A DNA stretch of 64,000 nt from Takakia lepidozioides (taxonomy: Eukaryota; Streptophyta; Takakiopsida; Takakiales; Takakiaceae). Location of the stretch: contig CM060733.1 of NCBI GenBank assembly GCA_030704615.1, forward strand, positions 59,956,001 through 60,020,000. Reading direction: 5' to 3'. Shown here piece by piece: positions 30,326-42,400 of this stretch. The notes below the pieces were generated by a model. It saw only the letters and a program-made list of their open reading frames with translations, ran no database searches and was not told the DNA's origin. Within the stretch, counting starts at the first letter, position 1. Every line of letters starts with the position of its first letter. The translations under genes were made by a program, and so were the position numbers.

Positions 30326-31330
30326 TATCCGGATGAAGACATTTGTCTTCTGGACTTGTTTGGCGGGATCAGCACCGGATTAGCTCCTGTGTTACAGGCA
30401 GGTGTACGAGTTTGGCGTTACCTGTATGTGGAGAGGGATGAGACTGCACGACGCGTTTCACTTCGCCATGTTGCTAAGTTGGTGCAGCGGTACCCTGAGT
30501 TGTTGCCGGTGTCTGCAGTTCGTGGATATCAGCAGGCCTTGCCAGCAGACATTTCGTTGTTGGGGGCGCAGGATTTGGAGCGGGTTGGCTCCATTGATCT
30601 GGTAGTGGCAGGTTGGCCCTGCCAAGGGCATTCATCAGCCGGGCATGGCAATGGATTGCGAGACTCGAGGTCAGGTTTGTTTTGGGAGATGGTGCGGGTT
30701 TTGCGCCACTTGCAGCTTCATCAAGCTGTATCTCCAGCATACATCTTGGAGAATGTGCCATTGATGGGCGATTCTCGGGCCAGGGTGATGGCCAGTGTGC
30801 ATCAAGTCCGGTCGTGGCTTGGGTCAGCAGTGTTGCTAGATGCAGCTACAGTGGGGTCACGGGCTCATTGTCCACGGCTATGGTGGACTAACTTGATGCC
30901 ACCCGCACTGCTCAAGCGTGCATTTGATGGGGTGCAGCGGCCAGCACATCTCACAGTGGATAGCATTATGGACACAGGGAGGCAGTCTCAGCGTGTGAGA
31001 CACGATGACCGTTCGCCTTTGGCAGTGGTCAACAAGGTGGGTCAACCACGAGCAGCATTACCTACACTGCTCAGCTTCCCAGGATCGTATGCTTTCCGGG
31101 ATAGTGGACTTGGCCTCCTGTGGGATGCTCAGTTGCAGTAGTTAGTGGAGCCTAATGCTGACGAGCGTGAGCGGGCAATGGGTTTTACCACTGGTACCAC
31201 GGCGGTGTCGTCTCTTTCTGAGGCATCACGTCGTCAGGTGTTGGGGCAAGCAATGGATCTCAATTGCTTGACCTGGACTATTAGCTTGGCTATGGCTGAG
31301 CAACGTAGAGTGCGGAGTACACTTCCCTCG
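30326..31330 (+). pseudogene. DNMT3-like cytosine-5 DNA methyltransferase carried by a retroelement
   Basis: All main motifs of a C5-cytosine methyltransferase are visible: motif I LLDLFGGISTGL (from about 30347), motif IV DLVVAGWPCQGHS with the catalytic Cys codon at 30620, motif VI ILENVP (Glu codon at 30749), motif VIII GSRAHCPRLWWTN, and motifs IX/X ERERAMGF...SRRQVLGQAMDLN. The GISTGL and CPRLWWTN contexts are closer to DNMT3 than to DNMT1 or bacterial Dcm. An in-frame TAG at 30323 precedes it and another at 31139 separates motif VIII from IX/X, with the frame continuing on both sides. It follows Gag and protease, as in the retrotransposon-borne DNMTs reported for Klebsormidium and Symbiodinium. 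Host versus element function cannot be told from sequence. Confidence 0.75.
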
Positions 31331-31459
31331 ATGGTCTCTCTGCCTATGGCAGTGAGTGGGGGCGAGCATGTGAGGACCACGGGGTGCAGGCATCCATGGC
31401 ACACGTGGGATGTGCTCGAGGTTCAGAGGGAGTTGACAGCCAAGGTGGCGGTGATGGAT

Positions 31460-31726
31460 GAGGTTGGCTACACTGTCAAGCTAGGATACAAATTGATCAA
31501 TTCTCCAAGGTCCTTCATCAGTAACTGGAACACAAAATGGAACCACTATCAGCTCAGCCAGGGAAATTGGGACAAAATTTGGAAAGATATATGGCGAAAG
31601 GATCGTGCTGCAAAAGTCTCCGCATTCTTGTGGAAACTAGCACACATGATTCTGTCTGTCAGACAAGCAACACACGAGGATACTCCAGCTTGTACTAGAT
31701 GTCTTACAATACAGATCAAATTCTAA
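31460..31726 (+). pseudogene. LINE reverse-transcriptase tail (zf-RVT)
   Basis: The frame reads YTVKLGYKLINSP...NWDKIWKDIWRKDRAAKVSAFLWKLAHMIL...CTRC, which is the zf-RVT domain found after RT in plant LINEs (W..IW......KV..FLWK...C..C). It is fused in frame to the end of the DNMT ORF at about 31450. A LINE 3' piece inserted, or was joined, there. Confidence 0.6.
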
Positions 31727-32184
31727 TTACCTCCAAGCATGCCCAGCTAGATTCTCTCCTTTCACTACCTTTAGTCCTGCATTGTCTTCAGCGCCCGAAG
31801 ATGGATCATTGCATGCATAGATTTTCAGGACACAACCCCAATCCCCCTCCTTGCTACACTGTTGAAGAAAGCCTACCTACTGTCTATTCCATCTCTCTCT
31901 CCAAAATCATCTCACACATCTCCCTCTTAATCCCTCTCTCCTTAGTTTCTGCTTTGTTAGCTAGTTTGCTAGGGTTTCGGGGGAGTCTACCCTCGGTGAG
32001 CCTCACAGCCTACGGTGTCCCATTTCTATAAAAAAAACCTGGGGGCAATGGAATCTTGAATCGCGTAAAGCCCTCGTTGTAGGACTTCACCTAATACATA
32101 ATGCACGAAGATGATTGTATGTCAAAATATTTGTAGATGTACTCCCCTACTTGTGCACACTAGAAAAATTTCAGTGACCAACAA

Positions 32185-32370
32185 TCAGTAGCTCAGTTGG
32201 ATATTGCACTAAGTACCACCTAGATGATTCTAGGTCAAATCCTGCTATCATGATGGGTGTGTATGTTCTAGTGTTGGACTGGTATCAGGTTTTGCTTCAG
32301 TAGGTTCCTGGTAGGAAGAAATTTTGTTTTTGTGTTTTGGTAGGTTGTTAAATAATGTTTTTTTTTCAAA
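32185..32370 (+). mobile_element. tRNA-derived SINE
   Basis: An A-box-like TAGCTCAGTTGG and a B-box-like AGGTCAAATCC about 45 bp apart are followed by a tRNA-unrelated body and a T-rich end (TTTTTTTT near 32360). The spacing fits a pol III internal promoter. The cloverleaf cannot be closed, so it is a SINE or tRNA relic and not a tRNA gene. Confidence 0.5.
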
Positions 32371-33754
32371 TTCTGGTACCAGGCTTGTAAAGCTTGATTC
32401 TAGCACATCCGGATTATTCCACTTCCTCTGCTGGGTTTATGCTAGTTGAGGGATGTAAACTCGGCAAAGCATGATAGTGAGGAAGGAAGGACCTATCAAA
32501 GAGGACCCAAGATCTTACGCACGCTTAAGTTCATCTGTCATACACAAGAATGAACACACCAAAGTAGACCGGGGCCCTTAGGCTTCCAGTTCACCACTTT
32601 ATATAATCCTGCATGCTAATCACAATGAACAGGTTGGCCACTTCTGATTGGCTCTCCAGATTTTAACCAGGTGCTCATCCAGATAGGATGCCACGCAATC
32701 ACTTTTAGGATAAGCTAGCTATTTACTTAAGACAGCCTACTTAATAGACATGCCAGGTCGCTTCATCCTAATGGTCATCCATCCGCATTCATCACTGGAA
32801 AATATCTAGGTGAGTGGAATCAATGCCTTCACAGGCTGGTATCAACAATGTACTTCATGAAAAAATGGAGGTCTGATATCAACAATGGTCCTCGAAAATA
32901 TTCTTGCAAAATATCAACAACGGTTATCAATAGTCATTCCTTCTCAATGCCTAAGCATCCATCCAATGCATTCTTTTGGATACAATAGGAATTGCACCTA
33001 CTTCACTATCGGGATATTTGCCAATGAAGCTTCTACTCATACTTCGGAATGGCGGGCATGCCTTATGGTCAGGTCACTTACAGGAGCGCCTGAAGTGCAG
33101 AAACCCTGTCACTTTTGTAAACTACTTGAAGAGCCAATCTGTAGATCACCGTGGAGCTCATTATGTTGTTGCCTATCTTCAATGTCTAGCTTCAAATCCA
33201 CAATACATGACAATGCTAATCCTACCATATCTGCCGTAGTTGCTACAATATCTCCTCCCACATTGATACTAGGAAGCTTATACCAAGAGCTGCAACATAA
33301 CCGTAAAGACGGTTAACAACACGGGTTCTATCGCCGTAAGCCGAGGCGGGTCGGCATGCCCGGTAGGGTTCCTGCAGGGGTTGATAGAACGAGAGCACAA
33401 ACGGCCTGAGCACAGGAAAACGTAGGCGTGAGCATAAAAACACTGCAATAGGGTATACATATTTTCACGGAGATAGAATTCATATGAATAGGGTTCCACA
33501 ATAGCGAAAAAAATTAGTTGTGCATGCCTATCTCTGTCCCCATTATGTCCCTAATTATGTCCCTAAATCCTAAACCCTAATGAAAATAGACACCCGTAAT
33601 GTATATCTTCAAGCTCCAAGTCCACATATATACAACTTTGGTATCCTACAAAAGAATAACACATTAGGGAAAAACAAAGTCACAATAACCAACATCATCC
33701 AAAACACACAAATACCAAACAATAGTTGAACAATTTAATATAATGAGGCAAACA

Positions 33755-33870
33755 ACGGGTTTCGGTAGCGAAATAAATCAAAGTATTGGGTTTCGCCAGA
33801 GAAATAATGAAGTTCGCCAGCAAAATGATGGGTTTCGCAAGCAAAATAATGGGTTTGCCAAGGAAATTTC
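33755..33870. repeat. Minisatellite of about 27 bp
   Basis: About four loose copies of a GGGTTTCGC-AGCAAAATAAT unit. No coding role is seen. Confidence 0.5.
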
Positions 33871-34478
33871 TAGGTATTGCTGTGTAGGTCATTATCCAAT
33901 GGTTTCACGGACGAAACAAAATGTGTTGTGTTTGGTATATAAGAGATGACGTGAGATTGTTTTATTTTGCTAATGAATTGTCGGTATGTCGGTACCCATG
34001 CTTTCGTGGGCAAAACAGAATGAAATAAATCTAGTTTCACTGATTGCATCGAGCGCCACTTGCACTTGATTAAATACGCAACTATTAAACAACGAAAATC
34101 CTTGATGGAGACGGCACCTACCGAATATTCCTTATGCCCCAACTTCGCGTGGCTTGTGCTCACGCCTACATTTTTCTGTGGTCACGCCGTGTTTTTGTGC
34201 CGTGAGCACAAATTGCACATTTTAGTTTCACCATCGCATCTTTTCAGGAATACTCTTGGAATTTCCGGTATATCCTCTTCTGCTCACGTGGGCACAAAGG
34301 TGAGCCTGCTCACGTGCTATCCAACCTCGGTTCCTGCCGATCACTCGCGCAAGCCCTACCGCCGGGCCTGTTCTGCATGGAATTTTCCAATTTCAAGAAC
34401 CTTATGGTAGATTAGCTTATATCCGGGTTGTTACCCGGATTAATAACCGGGTGGACCCTCAATACCAGTCCAACACTC

Positions 34479-34820
34479 GTATGTTCCAATGTTGTGCGGG
34501 TAGTGCCTTTTTAAGGGACCCGCCTGGTTCAGGTATTTTTTGGAGCCTAGTCCGGGTCCAGATCCTTGTTTTTGAAATTTGAAACTTTTTTTCTGTCACA
34601 TTTAATTAAATAAATGTCAGGTAAATGTCACATTTTTTTAAAAATAATTTCTACATATATTTATCCATTTATTTATTAGAATTTAAACCCGGACCCTGAC
34701 CTAGCAGGTGGGTCCGGGTAGGGGTTCATTTCAGACATGAACTCGGTCTTTTGTGATTACGCGGGTTCCGGTGGGGGGTCCAGTTACCCGTACCCAGACC
34801 CGCACAACATTGGTATGTTC
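34479..34820. mobile_element. hAT-type MITE with intact target-site duplication
   Basis: Terminal inverted repeats CAATGTTGTGCGGGT (34487-34501) and its exact reverse complement (34798-34812) bound a 326-bp element. The flanks 34479-34486 and 34813-34820 are both GTATGTTC, an exact 8-bp duplication. An 8-bp duplication with a CA-NG start is the hAT pattern. The interior has further GGGTCCGGGT/ACCCGTACCC inverted pieces and no ORF. Confidence 0.85.
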
Positions 34821-35506
34821 TTCTCTCCCTTCCTTGGGAGGTGGTCCATGCTCAGGCCTTCAGGGGGAGGTTTCTGTCAAAGAGTCTCCTCTCACTATAA
34901 TTAAGGGGCCTGATTTGTGAGCTGTCACTCCCAGGTGTTTTCTCTTTTTAAAACAATAAAAAAAAAAAATTTGAGCCCCCCATTACATGTGATGAACAAC
35001 AACAGTGAATATCTTAGCCATCTACCATAACTAGGGCTACCTAAAATGGTCCTCAGAGTTAAGGTAAGGGTTAGCAAACTTCAAGTGTGAATCAGTAACT
35101 GGTGATCCAATAATTCATGGTACATGAGCTTCCCAGTCGACCTCCCTCCTCTTTGACTTAATTTCCTTCAGCTCCTCTTATCCCTTCAATTGCTACGTAT
35201 CTTATGCACCAAATTTTGAGTTATACCACAGAATTGTACACATGGCTGCCTCACAGAGACTATTTCCACTAAGGTCGAGAGATGATAGGGAGAATAACAG
35301 AAAGCCTGCATAGTTACATAAACATAATTTGCAATGGCCTCCAATTTCATCCCAGGCTAATGAATGTTGCATATGGTTCCTATTGCAACAAAAAAGCTGC
35401 GAGTCAGTTCAAGACTTCCACAATGAAGTGAGTTTGGAATATATGAGTATAATTAAGGACTCAAGGTGGACTAGGCATGCTAACCTCAATGGCATTTGAC
35501 CAAAGC

Positions 35507-38421
35507 CTAAACTGCACCAATCTCCTTGAGCCATGCAGTATGCAAGGGACATGGGTCGCTACCACCCCTTGCTAATGCCCTCTTGGAAATGCCATAGAAC
35601 CAGCCATTTCTCCAGTCAAACTGCACAACACAATATTATATGAGAAAGCACCAGGACAGGAGAAGCTGGTGGGAGTTTACAGAGACAGAAGCGTTGTTAA
35701 GAACCAACACCTACCACTGCTGGCAGGCTTGCTTGCCGAAAAGATGAAAGTTCGGGATCAGGGCACAGAATTCTGTGAACATTTGGAAGTACTAGTAGAG
35801 CTCTACCAGAACTGTCACTGGGTTCGATGGCAGATTTATATAAGCCGACATTAGTGGATGCACCAATTGAATGCAGCTATGACACTTGAGGCAAGGTATG
35901 TCCATATTTAAAGATGAAGCTGCCTCTTGCCTTCCAGATTCTGTCATCAAATTTGATGCCACTATGCATGTCAGAATAAGGCCTAAGGAGGGAATAGTTT
36001 TCAGTCTAAGCTGGTGCATTCACAATCTGTTTCATGCTTTAAACAGGCATTAGAGTAGCCATTCAGCGCATCAAAATTACAGCCTCCCAACATCCACACC
36101 ATTCACATATAGGACATTTTTCCCTGCTGGTGACTTGCTGCCTGGCAATTGACAACATTTCCCTAGAACCTCAAAGGGAGAGAAAGAAGATGTGAGATGC
36201 AAGCATCAATCAGTCATTGCAGATGTGTCTTGCAGCATCTTTGTGAAGCTGTTGTGAGTTCTCATAAAAAATGTAAAGAGACTGACACAAAGGGAGAGAG
36301 AATGTACTCATAAGACGTTGTTTGCCGTAGCCTTGTGGCCATTGAACCCGCGCCCAGTTTGAGCGGGACACAAAGGGAGAGAGAGAGAGAGAGAGAGACC
36401 TCTTTCATAGCTGTAGGAAAATGGGAGACGGAACGTGCATACGCACAGAGTCGCTCCTCCATCCCCGCTTCAAACTCAATTTTTTTTTCGGCTGCTGCCG
36501 CCGCTGCCAACTCCTTGATTAGCTCAACCACCTGACCATGACAATATGTTTGTCAGAACCATGCTATAGCGACCACAATGATATCGTTTTCATGATAGTG
36601 GCGATAAGCATGCACCCATTGGTCTCTACAGACATTCAACATCCTAACCATGTCCATTTGCAGGTAGAGAGAGAAAGGCGAATATGCTCTCTTGACATGG
36701 CACAACCCAAAGAAGACGGAAGAATAAAGAAAGGACTACAAACGGAGGTATATACCTCATCTCGATAGCTCTTCTCAACGTCTCCTACAGTAGCGCCAGG
36801 ATGGCGAACTCCCACCAGCATGAAAGCTGAGATCCATATTAACTTTTCGAGCTGTGGTTTCTTAAACTCCTTTGGTTCAAGCACCTGTGATCACTCAGAT
36901 GCACGAAAGAAATAAGCCTTGTCACATGTCATTACAAGCCTCTAGCTCTCACAATTCATTTATGCCTACCGTGACCTTGTGGCAATACTTCTTGCATCCA
37001 AATTCTGTAGTGGACAAAGGAAGAGGAAATTAGTGAAGGATAAAACAGTGATTGAGAAAGAGGGAGACATCTGATGTTGACCTTGCACGACAGGCCAGCT
37101 GATTGTAGGCGTGTTGCTGTGGCTTCGGCCCACTTGCCTGACGCCGCTGTTAGACCCTCTGGATTAGAGTCTGTCTTTCCATCAACAGGAGCATCTCCAG
37201 CCTTTGCAACAGCAAAGTAAACTAGAACTTGGGAGGCCCCCGCTAAATTACGGCTTTCAAGCCATGGCTCGAGCATCCCATTCTGCAAAAACACCAAATC
37301 TGCTCGAAACCCTTGAGTCACTGTGCTGGTAAGTTTCTTCATTTCAGAGTACCTTCAGGGCAGAGGATTGAAACTAAAGAGCTTCAAATCCTAACATAAA
37401 CTCCATAGAGAACTTGTCTGATGTTCAGAGTGATATGACCAAAGCCAACAACCACCAACAGTAAGTGTCTAACACATAGCACGAGCTACCATTAGAATTA
37501 AACTGTTTTGCTCAATCCAGCCAGACAACCTAAGAGCTTAAAATATTCCGCGCCTTCTAGTACTTCAATGAGCGGTAAACTATCAGGCTAGCGGCCTTTA
37601 TAATCTAGGTTCATATCCTAGTTCTCCGAAGCAGTAATTCAGATGAACAGGAGGATCCAGAGTTGTGCCATTGGGGACTACAAAGCGCCAGGTTTATTTA
37701 TGTGGAAGACGGAGATGGGTTCGTTCTGATGACTTCCTAGTAACAATCATGAGCTTCTCAAAGCCAATGGAGCTTAGGATATCCAGAAGCACTGACATGA
37801 AGCATGTCAGAAACTGGTTAAAAATATGAAGCAGAGAATATTTAATTAATCAGTTGTATGGCCTGAACGCGCTTGCATCATCCAGAAAAAGCGATGAATC
37901 GCCAGCGGGCAGGATGACCTACCATCACGACGAGCTGGAGGAGTTGCCTCGACCACAGAATCAAGAGCGTCGATGCGAGTACATACAAAAATCGGTCCGG
38001 TGCTATTTGAAGGAATTTGCTCGCCCCGTCTAACCACAATATCCCGACCTAATCCCATCTTCTCCAATGCTTGGCCCACTCTTCCAGCTCCCACAATCAC
38101 CCCCGCCACAATACCTGCCATCTCTATGTTCTGTGTCACCTGGGAGCTACCCACTTCAACTGAACCTCGTGGGACCTGAAGCCCAGGAAATCTTTGACGA
38201 GATCTGTTCTTTGGACCGAATTTACCTGAGAACCTTTGAGCAGTCGAAGACGGCAGAATTTCAAGACTATAGATGCATGAAGCCCTGCATGCCTTATCAC
38301 ATTGTGGAGCAGGAAAGATACCTGTTTCAAGCCTATTGAAGGAACAAGAGGAGGACAAGAAGAGAGTACATTTAGTTCGAGACAGGGAGAGGGAGGGATG
38401 AGAGAGAGGAGCAAGCGCCAT
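35507..38421 (-). CDS. Plastid-type Rossmann-fold protein, ketopantoate-reductase-like
   Basis: Six exons on the minus strand: about 38421-37923, 37299-37082, 37004-36970, 36884-36755, 36532-36400 and 35618-35507. The start chosen at 38421 (MALAPLSHPSLSLS) gives an N-terminus of about 80-90 residues rich in Ser, Arg and hydrophobics that looks like a plastid transit peptide. The mature part has the dinucleotide motif GVIVGAGRVGQAL, then FVCTRIDALDSVVE, DLVFLQNGMLEPW, DGKTDSNPEGLTAASGKWAE, KLIWISAFMLVGVRHPGATVGDVE, ERLCAYARSVSHFPTAMKE and RNGWFYGISKRAL...CPLHTAWLKEIGAV. I recognise this as a family conserved across plants and cyanobacteria with an ApbA/PanE-like fold; its substrate is unknown to me. 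No internal stop is seen, and the gene ends in TAG. Confidence 0.75.
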
Positions 38422-39423
38422 CGCCAGCCTGAGCAAGAGCGGGTAGAGAGAGGGAGACAGCCATAGGCTTCTTCTGGATAATGTCCCGTGCACTCTTATA
38501 GCCACTACTACCTCCCTGAAGGTAATACCAGGAACACCTCGGTTTTTTCCCAAGAACCCTGAAGACGTATGAAATTACCGTCTTGGAGGTAACGCATGAT
38601 TCTTTGCCAACATTGCAGTCCTGGTCTGCATGATGCAAGCTCTCCCTCATTCAATTGATAACGAAGTATCTTTGAAGTCACCTCCTTTGTAGTCTTCAAG
38701 TAAATGGATATCCAGCACAACTGTACAGTTTGACTGCACCTTCCTTTCTCCTTCAAAGCACCACATCACTGATTGCATGCCTATCTAGACTGAGAACGCC
38801 TTGCCATGATTTTTTGAGAGGGAACCAGCAATGGAGTAATGGTAGCAGTTTTGTGCCTCCCCATGTATGAGAAGCCACTCAAATCACAACAAAACTGAAG
38901 GATTGAGAAACACTAGGGGTTCACAAGCTTAATTATTCAGTAACACATTATCATTATGTTTAAGGCATCTGCATCCCCTGAGGCTCCTCAACATGGGATG
39001 AGGGCCTGAAGCAACCAAAGAGCCTTGGAAACCAATGCCTGGAAGGCAACACAATGACAGGATTGGCACAATTGTGCAATATACAAAGTGGTGGGGTGAT
39101 TGAACGTTAAGATAGCAAAGCACCGGCAGTGAGGGGCCAAGGAACTCTCTGCAATTTGCACTACACTTGGTTGGACCAAAATAAACAGACACAAGATGAC
39201 TATTTATGTTCAGGCATGAAGCTTTGGTGGACATGTAAGCACTGGGGGCACCCCCTCAGCTAAAACCCACCCTTCCCCTGCCTTTCCAAGGTCTCCTGCA
39301 TAACTTGTCATCTCAACAACTCCACCAGGATAACAGACGATTTGTCATGGGCGTCTTGTGGGCTACAACTTTAGTGCTAGTTTTACATCCCAAAGGGACT
39401 GATCCTGGTGTTGACAGCAGATG

Positions 39424-42400
39424 TCAAAGATCACCAGACTCAATCCTGTCCACCAGATCCACCCTTGTTTTCCTCTTCCAGTTATTGGCAGTAGCCACGA
39501 GATTGATAAGCCCTATCACTTGTCCTTTTGTGTACTCCTGCAAGGACATTCATCCACCGGGATTATTTCCACCACCTTCTTGTAAGCCCGTGAAAGACTG
39601 GCAACCTTGCATTCCCTTAATAAATCATGTTGCACAGAGAGTTGAAACTTACAGGATGTGTGCGGACCCAGTGTAAGTACTCTGTTTCAGGGAGATAGAA
39701 GGCCTGCTCAAACAACAGATCAGTAAGTTAGCCCAACACCTTTGGCAACACCTTGCAGACACCTCTCTTAGCACTGGTAAGAAGAATATCGTACCTTAAT
39801 GTATGTTTCTACTATCTGTAAGTTGGACCTCAGCCTTGGGGGCGCTAAATGCTGCAAGCCGTTTATCAGAACCTGCAAATAATTCACCAAGGCTTCAGAA
39901 CCAGGAAAAGTCAGGTGCAACCAGAAATGACGGAAATGGAGAAGGCACCAACTGTACAAACCTGGAGATCAAGAGACATTAAAGCACGTCCCTCGTTATT
40001 GCACCGTTTCACACGTGAAAGACCTTCAACAAGAGTCTCTGCAAGTGTGTCCACTCCATATTCTAACAACAGGTCCAGCATCTGCAAGCATAATGCATAG
40101 CCTATTAGAGATTTCGGTGAGCTTAAAAGAACCATTTGCAACATGCACCTCGGAACTGCAATTGTACCTCATAACCTCAGGCAAAACCATGGCCGGAAAT
40201 GAATCCTATCCATTCTCTGGGTCGGCAAGATGAAGCTAGGTGGAAAAGAGCAACCTGCCCCATGGAGATTTCTTCCAGGAGCTTTTGAACATGTATGAAA
40301 TGCTCCAGCAAAGAAAAACACAACGATCACAAATGCGCCTAGAAGAAAATTGGAGGCCCACCTATTTGTCAGGCAGATACACTCCTGACAGCCCATAGTA
40401 CTGAACCTCCATGCTCAAATGTATATGGGTCGGGCAATGGAGAACAAGAAACAACCTCACCTGTGAAAGGCATGCAAAAGTGCAAGACCCAGAAGCCAGG
40501 ACAATGCCATACCTCCTTTTGGAGACCTCCGTGCACCAGCTTGCTGGAAAATTGTTTGTACTCACCCAGCAGCAGATCTATATATCTGCCACCACACATA
40601 CCCATTAAGTCCATCTGCCCTATGTATTATTCACTGGCAAAAGCTTGGCTTATGCATATCTACTTTACAAGAGTTCCGTAAAGGGAGCTTATGATGCATG
40701 TAAGTGAACATAAACATTTGAAAGTGCAAGAAGAGAAACCCCACTGCCTTTAAGCCCACTGCTTCTTTAGGCAGGTGATTCCAAAGCGCAAGAAGTACAA
40801 TTATTAACCCCAGCTGCACGCAGAAGCACATCCCCAAAGACAGGCCGTGAAAATGGCAAAACTCGAGAATGTGTTACCCATTATGTTCCATTCCCAAATC
40901 TTTGAGCTCCCACCTTACACTCGCGATGCGATCGACATACCTGCATGGAAAGCCCCCTATCTGAATACAGTGTACATCTGAGCATAGAAATTACATTGTT
41001 CCCCACATGAGGCTCACCCTAAATGTGCCTACAATCTTCAACTCCTATACCTGTAACCCACCAGAATTGAAACCAGAATGCATCAAAATACAGGTCAAAA
41101 TTGGCTTCACATTGCCCTGATGTTCTCAAACTCTGCCTTCCTCAACCTTGTGGGGACAAAAGGCTCCTTGCCTTTAGGCATCGACAAAACTGCTGGTTTC
41201 TGATTAGTGCAATCAGAGAACAGGCTAAGCCTATGAGACGCTGTTTTGCGAATTGGGACAGATTCGAGCTTGCAAAATGAACTAGTCCACATCATGCAGG
41301 GTTTTTTGTTTTTCTTTTAGGATTCGCAAAGTGAAACATATATATTTTTCACTGCGCCCTTTGTTCACAGAGCCAACAAAGTGCAACGCACCTTTCTGAG
41401 ATCCATACTCATAAGCTTTCCCAGAATTCATTCAGTAATTTGGTTGTTTGGCGCATGTAGCCCACCTAATCTGATATGTATGTTCACTTTACATAAGGGC
41501 ACTTCTTACACAAGACAGTCTGGACCGGGCAGAGGAGAGGGAAGCTGCCGGGGAAGACATGTAACCACTATTGGTATGGCCTTACATTGAATATCCATCA
41601 TCAGTGTAAGTAAAGAGTAACCCTAATCCAAGTAAAAACCTAAACTAACACAACATGCTCACAAATCTCCCTACCTGGGTTTGCCACTTAATGGGAAAAC
41701 TTAGCATCCTGCATTGAATAGCCATGCAGTTATCCGGATAGCCCAAATGAACAATCTACACCTTATAAGGTCACTGCCATGTCTTTATCAACATCCAGGG
41801 AAACAGGAAATGCACCCCACCTACCCTCCAATGTTGAGGAGCATCCTTGCCACTGCCTTGTATATATGCTCTTTCAGGTCAGGGACAGCATCTACCTGCA
41901 TATTCAACACAATATCCTTATAAGTACTCCATACAACTGTCTCAATAATATAAACCTGAAGAGACCCTGCTCTGTCCCCTGTGCTCAAAGTTCTGTAGCT
42001 CAGACCATCCAATCTTCTACAGAAGCAACTTAAAAGTCCAAAAAGTGGGATGGCAGACCGTGCGGGCATAGAAATACTCCACTGAAGCTAAAGAATCCTG
42101 AGGCAGCATCGCCTGCAACCACGGTCGAGACCTTTTCAACATTTGGGAGAGGCACCTGAGTGACTCTGCTGCCACAGAGCGCTCCTGCACAGAAGTTCAT
42201 TCTCAGTGACTGCCTTTTCAAAGACGGTAAAGGGACAGACTATGACACACCACAATATCCATGGAAGTCCAAGAATCCCAAGCACATTGACAACAGATAC
42301 TGTGCCAAAAACTGAGACATCTGGCCACCGACCAATGCCTTTCAACTTTGGGGAAGATTTCATAGGATGAGCACAGCATTGCAGGTGCAACTTCACCCAC

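Larger units (their letters stand above)
31727..35506. other. Non-coding stretch with small mobile elements
   Basis: No supported protein gene. It holds a SINE-like element, a short minisatellite and a hAT-type MITE (listed separately). The remainder is AT-rich unique-looking sequence. A CCCTAA-like motif at about 33573 is isolated. Confidence 0.6.

Noticed and set aside
542-31141. Reassignment of TAG to glutamine in this genome
   Set aside because: TAG recurs in frame in element ORFs, but a host gene with a conserved C-terminus (35507-38421) ends in TAG, and GUN1 and VPS50 contain no internal TAG. Decay of transposon copies is enough.
32190-32260. A functional tRNA gene
   Set aside because: A- and B-box-like motifs are present, but acceptor and anticodon stems do not pair, and a T-rich tail suggests a SINE.
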